Below the pieces are notes generated by a model, which worked only from the letters and a program-made list of their open reading frames with translations, made no database searches and was not told the DNA's origin. From an uncultured Fibrobacter sp. (GTDB lineage Bacteria > Fibrobacterota > Fibrobacteria > Fibrobacterales > Fibrobacteraceae): 64,000 bases of DNA. The translations under genes were made by a program, and so were the position numbers. How positions within the stretch are numbered: the stretch's first letter is position 1; each line of letters opens with the position of its first letter. Of this stretch, positions 32,447-40,040 are shown piece after piece. Location: assembly GCF_947166265.1 (NCBI RefSeq), contig NZ_CAMVDO010000008.1, forward strand, positions 1 to 64,000, written 5' to 3'.

Positions 32447-33859
32447 ATGAAATACTTTATGAATCGCTTTGCTTTTATGTCTTTGTTTGTCGCAGCTCCC
32501 TTGATGGCCGCTCCCTTGACTTGGGAAACGCTTGTCCAGTCTGCAGACCAGGATGTGCGTTATCAGGCTTCTCAAAAGCGTGCAAACATTGCGACCTCCC
32601 GCAACACCAAGTTGTGGGAAAAGCTTGAACTCCGTTACAAGCTCGACGGCTTCAGCTTTGCAAGCCACGACTTTGAACTCCGCGTCACCCCGAAGGCATT
32701 CGGCGAAGGGGCTGCAGACCGCGCCCATTACGAGGCCCAGATGGCATACGCGAACGCGCACCTTGCCGAAGACCGCGCCATACTGCTTTACGACCGTTAC
32801 GAGCGCGCCATTCACTACGTCTTGCGCAAGCGCATCAACCAGCTGAACGCAGAACTCCTGCAGGTGAACTCTGACCGCATCGAAGTCCTCCACATGAAAG
32901 CCGGTTCCGCCAGTTTCAATCCGCAAGACCTGATGTCCGCTCTCGAAAAGGAAGCCTCCATCAAGGCAGCCCTCATTAACGACACCAACTCGCTCAAGTA
33001 CTCCGAATCAAAACTCCACCTGTTCGCAGGGGATTTCGACAGCATCGAACTCGATACCAGCTGGCTTCCGACCATGGAAGAAATCGAGGCTCAGCTGAAA
33101 GACGGTGTAGAAGTCAATGACAAGTTCCCGCTGCTCGCCAAGGCGAAAAGCAGGATGGATTCCGAAAAGGCACGCGGCAAGCAGGACGTCGCTAGCCGCC
33201 GCGACTACATTTCGCATATCGGAATCGGATATTCCATGAAGATCGAGTCCTTGATGAAAAAGTACAAGGACATCAGCTACAAGGATGTAACGGCAGGCGA
33301 CTACACCGACTTCTACGACGAATACATGCAAAGCGGCGGTTGCGACGGCGATTACGAAAACTCCGTCTGTAAGGGTTCCTACGCAAACGACTACCTGCTC
33401 GAAGCGCTCGTCGACGACAAGGATGGCCGCCGTACCCGCGACAAGTTCTTTGCAAACGTCGCCATCAAGCTTCCGTTCTTTGATTCGAACAAGGACAATG
33501 ACCTGCGCAACCAGGTGGCTGACCTCGATGCCGAAGGCGACTACATGGACGAAGTCCGCGACGTGAACCAGAAGGTCGGAAAGATCGTAGAACAAATTAA
33601 CGTTCTCATGGCCCAGTGGAAGGTGCAGAAGGAATTCGTCGAAAAGGTGAACGCCGGAAGCATTTTCGAACAGTTTGCAAAGGACGCCGGTTCCGATCCG
33701 CTGCTCCTGCTGCGTGCACGTGAAAGCGCCATTGAAAGCGAACTGAGCGCCACCAAGCTCGAAGACGACATTTTCAGCCTGTACCTGGAACTCTTGCAGT
33801 ATGCGGGAGTGCTTTCCCAGGAAGGTGTGCAGAACCACCTAGTAAGGGGGCTCAAGTAG
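32447..33859 (+). CDS. TolC-like outer-membrane protein
   Basis: 470 residues if the first ATG (32447) is used; the second in-frame Met at 32459 (MNRFAFMSLFVAAPLMA) gives the cleaner signal peptide. Neither start has a Shine-Dalgarno. The body is alpha-helical with two similar halves: MSALEKEASIKAALINDTNSLKYSESKLHLFAG and the later VEKVNAGSIFEQFAKDAGSDPLLLLRARESAIE, which correspond to the hairpin repeats of TolC. Residues 260-330 are an insert with a Cys pair (GGCDGDYENSVCKG), possibly a surface loop. It would form an outer-membrane channel connected by the preceding adaptor. Confidence 0.75.
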   Translation: MKYFMNRFAFMSLFVAAPLMAAPLTWETLVQSADQDVRYQASQKRANIATSRNTKLWEKLELRYKLDGFSFASHDFELRVTPKAFGEGAADRAHYEAQMAYANAHLAEDRAILLYDRYERAIHYVLRKRINQLNAELLQVNSDRIEVLHMKAGSASFNPQDLMSALEKEASIKAALINDTNSLKYSESKLHLFAGDFDSIELDTSWLPTMEEIEAQLKDGVEVNDKFPLLAKAKSRMDSEKARGKQDVASRRDYISHIGIGYSMKIESLMKKYKDISYKDVTAGDYTDFYDEYMQSGGCDGDYENSVCKGSYANDYLLEALVDDKDGRRTRDKFFANVAIKLPFFDSNKDNDLRNQVADLDAEGDYMDEVRDVNQKVGKIVEQINVLMAQWKVQKEFVEKVNAGSIFEQFAKDAGSDPLLLLRARESAIESELSATKLEDDIFSLYLELLQYAGVLSQEGVQNHLVRGLK

Positions 33860-33860
33860 T

Positions 33861-34709
33861 ATGGCCGAAGCCCGCGGATTCAGTCTTCTCGAAAGGTTCG
33901 AACTCAAGTACCACATTCCCGTGGAATGGGCGGACCGTATCGGCGCATTCCTCGCCCCCTACTGCGAAGAAGACTATTACTCCAAGATAACCCCGGGCGG
34001 TTTCTACTGGATTACGAACCTCTACCTGGACTCGCCCACCTGGACTTTCCTCGGCTGGAAAAAGAAACAGCTCCTGGACCGTTTCAACATGCGCATCCGC
34101 ACCTACGGCGAACACCCCGCCCAGGAAGGAACGTTCCATTTCGAATGCAAGCGGAAAATCAAGAATATCTGCTACAAGAGCCGCGGAACCGTCAAGGGGA
34201 TTAACCCCGGCGAAGTCTGGCACATGAAACCCGAGGACTGGCCGTGCAAGGGCGAAAAGGACCGCAAGTACGTCAAGGATTTCCTGTATAAGACCGAACT
34301 CTACAACGCCCACCCGCGCCTTTTGACGCAATACAAGCGTCGCGCCTGGTTCGGACTCCGCGAAGAGTACTCGCGTGTAACGATCGACACCGGAATGCGC
34401 TTTAGGGAAGAAAACGGATTCGACTACACGGTAGACCCGCACTACATGCATTCCACAGGAATTCCCCGCTTTTTCCAGCCCGGTTGCGACGCCGTGCTCG
34501 AACTCAAGTGTCCGTGTTCGCAGGTGCCGTACTGGATGTTCGACCTCATCAAGTTCCTGAACCTGAAACACGCCGCGTTCTCGAAATTTGGCAATGCAGC
34601 CGCCGAATGGAAACGCGTGTACGAAAATCCGAGACGTTTCAAGACCCCCTATTGGACAAAACTCGGATTACCGATCGAAGAAAATTTGTTAAATAGAGAA
34701 TGTGTATAA
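33861..34709 (+). CDS. VTC-domain polyphosphate polymerase
   Basis: 282 residues. The family blocks are all present: LLERFELKYHIP (basic tunnel entrance), YWITNLYLDSP, DRFNMRIRTYGE (about residues 74-85), FHFECKRKI, LLTQYKRRAWFGLREEYSRVTIDTGMRFR and VLELKCP. Lys and Arg residues in these strands line the ATP and polyphosphate tunnel in the characterised yeast Vtc4 enzyme, which makes polyphosphate from ATP; the Glu residues bind metal. It has no membrane segment, so it acts on the cytoplasmic side and probably docks on the DUF4956 protein. AAGGGGG lies ten bases before the ATG, only one base after the previous stop. Confidence 0.9.
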   Translation: MAEARGFSLLERFELKYHIPVEWADRIGAFLAPYCEEDYYSKITPGGFYWITNLYLDSPTWTFLGWKKKQLLDRFNMRIRTYGEHPAQEGTFHFECKRKIKNICYKSRGTVKGINPGEVWHMKPEDWPCKGEKDRKYVKDFLYKTELYNAHPRLLTQYKRRAWFGLREEYSRVTIDTGMRFREENGFDYTVDPHYMHSTGIPRFFQPGCDAVLELKCPCSQVPYWMFDLIKFLNLKHAAFSKFGNAAAEWKRVYENPRRFKTPYWTKLGLPIEENLLNRECV

Positions 34710-34723
34710 CAAAGGATACCTCT

Positions 34724-36319
34724 ATGGATATCAAAAAATTATTTGCAATGGGTCTCGGAGTATCCGCAATGGCATTCTTTGCGGCCTGTTCCGACGACAG
34801 CTCCTCTGCAACGGAACCTGAAGCAGATTCCTCCGAAAGCAGCGAACCCGCCTCCTCCGGGGAAACGATAACGGCGATGGCCATTACCGAAATCATGTAC
34901 AACGCGCCCAAGGGTTCGGAACTCGAATGGGTGGAAGTCACCATCGCAAGCGGCCCCGACCTCAAGAGCATGCTCGCCATGAACATGCGCCTGGACGGAG
35001 CAGTCAGCTTCGCATTCCCCGACGAACCGCTTGCCAAGGGCGAATACATCGTCGTCACGAACAACAGGGACCTGTTCAAGGAAACCTATCCCGACTTTAA
35101 CGGAAGACTTTTCGGTCCCTGGGACAACGACCCCTCCACGGGATCGGTCGCCAAGCTTTCGAACGAAGGCGACGTGATTGACGTGAAACTTTCGAACAAA
35201 GGTGACATCAGCTGTTCGTACAGCAAGGATCCTCCGTGGCCCTCTCTTGCAAACGGCAAGGGACGTACCCTGGTGTACAAGGGCGGTAACGCCGCGCAGG
35301 CGGCGTCCTGGGGAGCAAGCGCAGAACCCAACGGAAAGCCTGGCGTCGGAGACGACAAGTGGCTTACGACCTCTAACATCCGCCTGAACGAAATCATGCC
35401 GACGACCACGACTTCGGATGCGTGGGTTGAACTTTACAACGCCGGTTCCGAACCGGTTGACGTGACCGGCTGGGTATTCGAATCGAAAATCCGCGATCAG
35501 AAGCTTTCTATTAAGGAAGGCACCGTTCCCGCAGGCGGATACCTTGTCCTGGAAGCCAAGACCAGCTTTGACGAAGAACTGATCGTAAGCGACATCGGCG
35601 GCGCCTATTACCTGTACGGTGCCACCGACGGTGACGAATCCAGTCTGTTGCTTCCGTCCAGCAAGCTTTCGAGCGGTGTTGTGGACCTGAGCGACGGTTC
35701 TACGGCACAGGGCGCCCTGAAGACCGCCACCAAGGGCGAAGCGAACTCCGCGCTCTACATCGGAAGCCTTATCATCAACGAAATCCAGTACCACCCGAAC
35801 GCAGACGATCCGAACCAGGTGGAATTCCTGGAACTCAAGAACACGTCGGATGCAGCTATAGTGCCCTACGAAAAATTGACGAGCGGTGACGTCAGAGGCT
35901 GGAAAGTGGAAGGTATCAACTTCGAATTCGCAAATACCGACACCATTCCTGCCGGAGGCCTTGCCGTGCTGTTCCCTGAATCGCTCAAGACCGTCCTCGG
36001 CGAAGACGTGATTCGCAGCCGCTATTCGATCGGAAACGAAGTCAAGGTCAAGTTCTACAGCGGCAAGCTTTCGAACCGTGGCGAAACAATCGCCGTGAAA
36101 AAGCCCTACTTCCACCAGAAAGATGCAAGCAATCCGCTGAACGACCAGTGGTTCTACGACTGGTCCGATGCGACTCTCTATAGCGATAACTGGAGCGGTA
36201 ACGGAATCGACTACAAGCGCGCAGACGGTTACGGATACAGTCTACAGCGCAAAGACACGAGCACCATGGGCTACGAAGCCTCCGCGTGGACCGTAGGAGA
36301 ACCGACCCCCGGAAAGTAA
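34724..36319 (+). CDS. Lipoprotein with three lamin-tail-like domains
   Basis: 531 residues from the ATG at 34724 with AAAGGA ahead. The lipobox is Phe-Ala-Ala-Cys with Cys at residue 24, followed by an acidic Ser/Glu linker. Three LTD-like beta-sandwich domains follow: about 50-180 (AITEIMYNAPKGSELEWVEV), 215-340 (IRLNEIMPTTTTSDAWVELYNAG) and 350-510 (IINEIQYHPNADDPNQVEFLELKN). LTD domains on bacterial surface proteins are often near CotH-kinase and VTC genes. It is the last gene of the operon, 14 bases after the polymerase. It probably sits on the outer-membrane surface or periplasmic face and binds a partner. Confidence 0.85.
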   Translation: MDIKKLFAMGLGVSAMAFFAACSDDSSSATEPEADSSESSEPASSGETITAMAITEIMYNAPKGSELEWVEVTIASGPDLKSMLAMNMRLDGAVSFAFPDEPLAKGEYIVVTNNRDLFKETYPDFNGRLFGPWDNDPSTGSVAKLSNEGDVIDVKLSNKGDISCSYSKDPPWPSLANGKGRTLVYKGGNAAQAASWGASAEPNGKPGVGDDKWLTTSNIRLNEIMPTTTTSDAWVELYNAGSEPVDVTGWVFESKIRDQKLSIKEGTVPAGGYLVLEAKTSFDEELIVSDIGGAYYLYGATDGDESSLLLPSSKLSSGVVDLSDGSTAQGALKTATKGEANSALYIGSLIINEIQYHPNADDPNQVEFLELKNTSDAAIVPYEKLTSGDVRGWKVEGINFEFANTDTIPAGGLAVLFPESLKTVLGEDVIRSRYSIGNEVKVKFYSGKLSNRGETIAVKKPYFHQKDASNPLNDQWFYDWSDATLYSDNWSGNGIDYKRADGYGYSLQRKDTSTMGYEASAWTVGEPTPGK

Positions 36320-36357
36320 TCCCGGCTTTTCTAGCTCAAACGGCGCCTTAAGTCAGG

Positions 36358-37479
36358 CTATCGCATCATGTCGCAGATTTCCTGACCGATGGCGCCATTT
36401 TGTATGGTCGTCATCAGCAGGCGCTGTTCAATTTCGGCAGGAGGATCGAAGGTTCCCTTAAACGGGATTTCTCCTTTCGATTCGCAATAATCAAGCAGAA
36501 GGCGTTCGCCTAGTGCAGCATGCAAGGCAAGACTTGTGTCGATGTACTTCAGGTGAGTAGGCTCTTCCAGCTTAAAATTCAGCGGGGCCTTTCCGTTAAG
36601 CACACGCGACTTGGGAACGATTTCGCCAAATTCGTCTTCGACACCCATATTGGCAACGACCAGTTTCGGCTTTGCAAGAATCGCCGAGATGGCGGCCCAA
36701 GTCAGGGCACTCTTTACGCCCGTCGCCGTCACCAAAAAATCAGCCTCGGCAATCGCTTTCGAGACCGCATTGTCGTCCATGAAGTTTTCGATTCGAACAT
36801 CATTGTTCGAAAGCGTTCCGCTAAAATCCGAAGCCGTATTCACCACGCGCGTATCGGTAATGGCGCAAACTTCCATACCACGGCGCACTCCCTGGAGCGC
36901 AATACCGCAGCCGACCTTGCCACTTCCAAATACCACAAGGCGCTTGCCTTCGAACTGGCCATAGCCCGACATTTCCAGGCCGCGGAAAAAGCCGTCACCC
37001 GTTCCAAGCACTGTCTCGACGCGCTTTACGATTCCGCTATCCGCGACATACACCGGAAGTTCCGACTTTTCATAGAACTGAACGCCGCTACGTGTCAGTT
37101 CGACAAAGCCCTTTTTCGGCTTGCAGAAAGAAAACTGACCCGCACAATCCAGAATCAGGTCGAAATCGTCCTTGACCGTTCCATTACGGATATCCATGTC
37201 CGTAATCACGGCAATGCCATTCTTACGAATCAGGTCAATCACCTTCTGGTCGTGGGGAACCGACGCGGCCCCGTCGCACTCGGCATAGCCCACCGTCAAG
37301 TGCGCACCACCGGCCAGAAGTGCCATGTACTGCACCAAAGTATTCCTAAAAATCGGCGTGCCCACGAGAATTTTCAGGCCCTCGAAAGGACGGGTCGAAA
37401 TCCACTGGTCGGCAAGTAAAGCTAAAGCGGGATATTCCCTAGGATCGTAATTTTCGCTGATGATATCCGAAAAAAGCAT
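36358..37479 (-). CDS. Adenosylhomocysteinase-like protein (divergent)
   Basis: 373 residues from the ATG at 37477-37479, about 60 shorter than true SAH hydrolases. The middle HLTVGYAECDGAASVPHDQKVIDLI and VITDMDIRNGTVKDDFDLILDCAG and the Rossmann loop GSGKVGCG (185-192) with its AVxxGxxG-like helix fit the SAHH fold. The catalytic block that in true enzymes reads Ser-Lys-Phe-Asp-Asn-Leu-Tyr is here SGIVKRVETVLGTGDG (Lys152, then Glu in place of the Asp), so the canonical SAHH reaction is doubtful. It could be an inactive or changed relative. It stands after a terminator and lacks methionine-cycle neighbours. Confidence 0.65.
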   Translation of the reverse strand: MLFSDIISENYDPREYPALALLADQWISTRPFEGLKILVGTPIFRNTLVQYMALLAGGAHLTVGYAECDGAASVPHDQKVIDLIRKNGIAVITDMDIRNGTVKDDFDLILDCAGQFSFCKPKKGFVELTRSGVQFYEKSELPVYVADSGIVKRVETVLGTGDGFFRGLEMSGYGQFEGKRLVVFGSGKVGCGIALQGVRRGMEVCAITDTRVVNTASDFSGTLSNNDVRIENFMDDNAVSKAIAEADFLVTATGVKSALTWAAISAILAKPKLVVANMGVEDEFGEIVPKSRVLNGKAPLNFKLEEPTHLKYIDTSLALHAALGERLLLDYCESKGEIPFKGTFDPPAEIEQRLLMTTIQNGAIGQEICDMMR

Positions 37480-37491
37480 GGCGACAAATTT

Positions 37492-37529
37492 AAAAAAAGC
37501 CCACTCCCATGGCAAACAAGAGAGCGGGC
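37492..37529 (-). terminator. Terminator after the M16 peptidase gene
   Basis: On the minus strand GCCCGCTCTC...GGGAGTGGGC folds to a stem of about nine pairs and is followed by seven T's. It lies between the M16 peptidase stop and the SAHH-like start. Confidence 0.75.
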
Positions 37530-37542
37530 ATGCAAAATTGAT

Positions 37543-39027
37543 TTACTTATTTTTCAGCAAGAAACCGGCAACGGACTTTTCGCGGACAAATGTTTTCTGC
37601 GCCGCTGCCTGCACGTCGGCGGCACTTACCTGGTTCAGGCGATCGGCCCACTTCAGGAAAATGCGGTAGTCACCAAACATTTCGTACCATGCAAGCATCG
37701 TGGCCACGTTTTCCATATCGGTCAGGCTACGCACAAGGCCCGCATAGGCGCGGTTTTTCACCTTCTGGAAATCACGTTCGGAAACCGTTTCGGTCTTGAG
37801 CTTTTCCAGTTCTTCCCATACAACCTTTTCGACCTTTGCCGGATCGGCATCGGGCCGCATGTTCACCGTCACGCCGAATTCCGAAATGTACTTGTTCGGG
37901 CTATTGCTTGCAGACACGCTCACGGCAAGCTTTTCCTGTTCTACCAGGCGCTTGTAGAGCCTGCCGGAACGGCCGTTCAATACCCCTTCGGCGATGTCGA
38001 GCGGATAGAGGATGCTGTCGCCCACTTCGGGGGTCTTAAAGGTCAGCGTATACATATTCGGCGCATCGGGACGTTTCACCGTCAGGCGCTTTTCGCCAGC
38101 CTGCTCCGGATCGCGAATGGTAAGCGGCGGGAAAGCCTCCCCGGTCGGAATCGGGCCGAAATACTTTTTCACCATTTCCATCGTCTCGGCCGTGTCGAGG
38201 TCACCTGCAAGCACCAGAATCGCATTGCGCGGCTTGTAATACTTGCGGTAATGTTCATCGGCCATTTCACGCGTGAGGTTCATGATGTCGCTTGGCCAGC
38301 CGATTGTCGGTACGCGGTAGGGGAAAGCCTCGTAAATCATTGAATTGAGCGTCTCGGAGAACCGGCCTGTCGGACGGTCGTCGTAGCGCATACGGCGTTC
38401 TTCGCGCACCACCATGCGTTCGGAATAGAATTCACGCAGCACCGCATTTTGCATACGGTCGGATTCCAGCCACATGAAAAGCTCAACCTTATTTTTGGGA
38501 AGGGTCACGATGTAGGCCGTCATCAAGTCGGTTGTAAAGGCGTTCAGACCCGTGCCCCCTGCCGACTGGTAGGCGCTCCAAAGTTCGTCCTTCACAAAAA
38601 TCTTGCGGTGTTCATTCAGCACGGAATCGTGTTCGGCGGTGAGCTTTTTCACCGTTGCCGTGTCACCGGCCAAAATAGCAGGGCGAATAAGGGCCTGCAG
38701 GCTATCCTGCGTCGCCATGAACTTGGCATCGGCAATGCTGTCGGTAATGCCGACTTTCTTGGAACCCTTGAAAAGTTCATGTTCCAGAATATGGGCAAGA
38801 CCGGACTTTCCCGGAACCTCGTGCACGGAACCCGTCACATAGAACAGGCGGCAGCTCACCGTAGGAGCCTGCTTGTTTGGATGCAAAAGAACCGTGAGCC
38901 CGTTAGGAAGAACTTCCTTATGGACATTCAAATTCACTTCGGCCTGCGCCGGCACCATCAAGGAAAGAGCCCCGAAAAGGACCAGGCCCAGCCACGAAAA
39001 TTTCCGATTCAAATTCTTGCACTGCAT
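37543..39027 (-). CDS. M16 family zinc metallopeptidase
   Basis: 494 residues. Signal peptide at 1-29 (Ala-Gln-Ala end), so it acts in the periplasm or outside. The inverted zinc motif is His79-x-x-Glu82-His83 (SGLAHILEHELFKGS), and the second-half Glu ligand is in the following helix. VVREERRMRYDDRPTGRFSETLNSMIYEAFPYR and LAGDLDTAETMEMVKKYFGPIP are usual in the pitrilysin family. An extra segment of about 45 residues with a helical hairpin separates the zinc motif from the third ligand. It is 14 bases after the unknown gene below, suggesting one transcript. Confidence 0.88.
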   Translation of the reverse strand: MQCKNLNRKFSWLGLVLFGALSLMVPAQAEVNLNVHKEVLPNGLTVLLHPNKQAPTVSCRLFYVTGSVHEVPGKSGLAHILEHELFKGSKKVGITDSIADAKFMATQDSLQALIRPAILAGDTATVKKLTAEHDSVLNEHRKIFVKDELWSAYQSAGGTGLNAFTTDLMTAYIVTLPKNKVELFMWLESDRMQNAVLREFYSERMVVREERRMRYDDRPTGRFSETLNSMIYEAFPYRVPTIGWPSDIMNLTREMADEHYRKYYKPRNAILVLAGDLDTAETMEMVKKYFGPIPTGEAFPPLTIRDPEQAGEKRLTVKRPDAPNMYTLTFKTPEVGDSILYPLDIAEGVLNGRSGRLYKRLVEQEKLAVSVSASNSPNKYISEFGVTVNMRPDADPAKVEKVVWEELEKLKTETVSERDFQKVKNRAYAGLVRSLTDMENVATMLAWYEMFGDYRIFLKWADRLNQVSAADVQAAAQKTFVREKSVAGFLLKNK

Positions 39028-39041
39028 AAACTCAACCTTTC

Positions 39042-39956
39042 CTACCCTTCCGCAAACTTCGCTATTTCCTGACCGATTTCGCGAGCCTTCTGCGGATTTT
39101 CGTTGTAGATAGCATCAATCTTTTGGCAACCGAGTTCCAGAAGTCTGCGGGCAGTCGCCGAATCACGCTTTGCACGCAAGTCGCGGAGCGCAAGGTCAAT
39201 CAACTTGACATCGGCCTGCACCGGGTAGCCCTTCATGAATTCATAAAACAATTTGATCTGTTCCTTGTACTGTTCCTCGGTTTCGAGAGCAAGCAAAAAC
39301 GGAATCACGCGCGTATTCAGGAGCGTACCTAAATCGCCCATGAAAGTATTCAGCGTGACCCCCTTCGGGAATAGTTCCTCGGAATCTTTCTGCAAGTCGT
39401 CGGTGTCCACGAATTCGCCCGTTTCAAGCTGCGAAAGCGCATCGTTCAAGAAATCCATTTCCTTTTTGCGGGCCTGTTCACGGAATCGCGCCTGGTAATA
39501 AATCGGGAGTGTCGTAAGGCAGAAATGCGCCTGCCCCGCACCGATAAATTCACCGATGTAATAGATGTCGGCATCTTCGGCGAGAATGTCCTCTTCGCGG
39601 GTAAAGTTTCCAATCTTTGCCGGAATCGGGATGACTTCCATGCTCGAAAGTTCATGCAGGCGTTCACGCACAGTATCAACATCCATATCGGGCGGAAGTT
39701 CCACGCCGTCGGCCTGCATCGATTCCAGCATGTCGTTGATTTTGTCGTCGACAGCTCGGTCAATCGCCTTCTTGCTAGGTACACGCGGCGAGAACATACG
39801 GAAATCCCCTTCGAGCGCCAAGAGCCCGTTCTTGATCATGTCATCGAACGGGGAGCCACTTTCCTGTTCATCGGGGTTTGGCAAAATCTTGGCGTAGGCA
39901 ATCATGCGCCCGCACAGGTTATCGTCGTTTCCTTTTTTCTGCTCAATACCTAACAT
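39042..39956 (-). CDS. Conserved hypothetical protein, no recognised domain
   Basis: 304 residues from the ATG at 39954-39956; longer forms with an in-frame Met are possible. There is no signal peptide and no membrane segment. The first 100 residues are acidic with VPSKKAIDRAVDDKINDMLESMQADGVELPPDMDVDTVRERL, then YYIGEFIGAGQAHFCLTTLPIYYQARFREQARKKEMDFL and a helical repeat-like C-terminus (LIDLALRDLRAKRDSATARRLLELGCQKIDAIYNENPQKAREIGQEIAKFAEG). I do not recognise the family. It is the first gene of the transcript that contains the M16 protease. Confidence 0.55.
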   Translation of the reverse strand: MLGIEQKKGNDDNLCGRMIAYAKILPNPDEQESGSPFDDMIKNGLLALEGDFRMFSPRVPSKKAIDRAVDDKINDMLESMQADGVELPPDMDVDTVRERLHELSSMEVIPIPAKIGNFTREEDILAEDADIYYIGEFIGAGQAHFCLTTLPIYYQARFREQARKKEMDFLNDALSQLETGEFVDTDDLQKDSEELFPKGVTLNTFMGDLGTLLNTRVIPFLLALETEEQYKEQIKLFYEFMKGYPVQADVKLIDLALRDLRAKRDSATARRLLELGCQKIDAIYNENPQKAREIGQEIAKFAEG

Positions 39957-40040
39957 ACAGGGAGCAATATAGTAAATCCACAAAAGAACGGGCTACGCCC
40001 TACAGACGAGAGACGAAAGACGAGAGAAAAACCGGACGAG

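Noticed and set aside
34739-36115. Open frame (458 codons) opposite the lamin-tail lipoprotein
   Set aside because: The plus-strand gene has lipobox and LTD repeats. The antisense frame has none.
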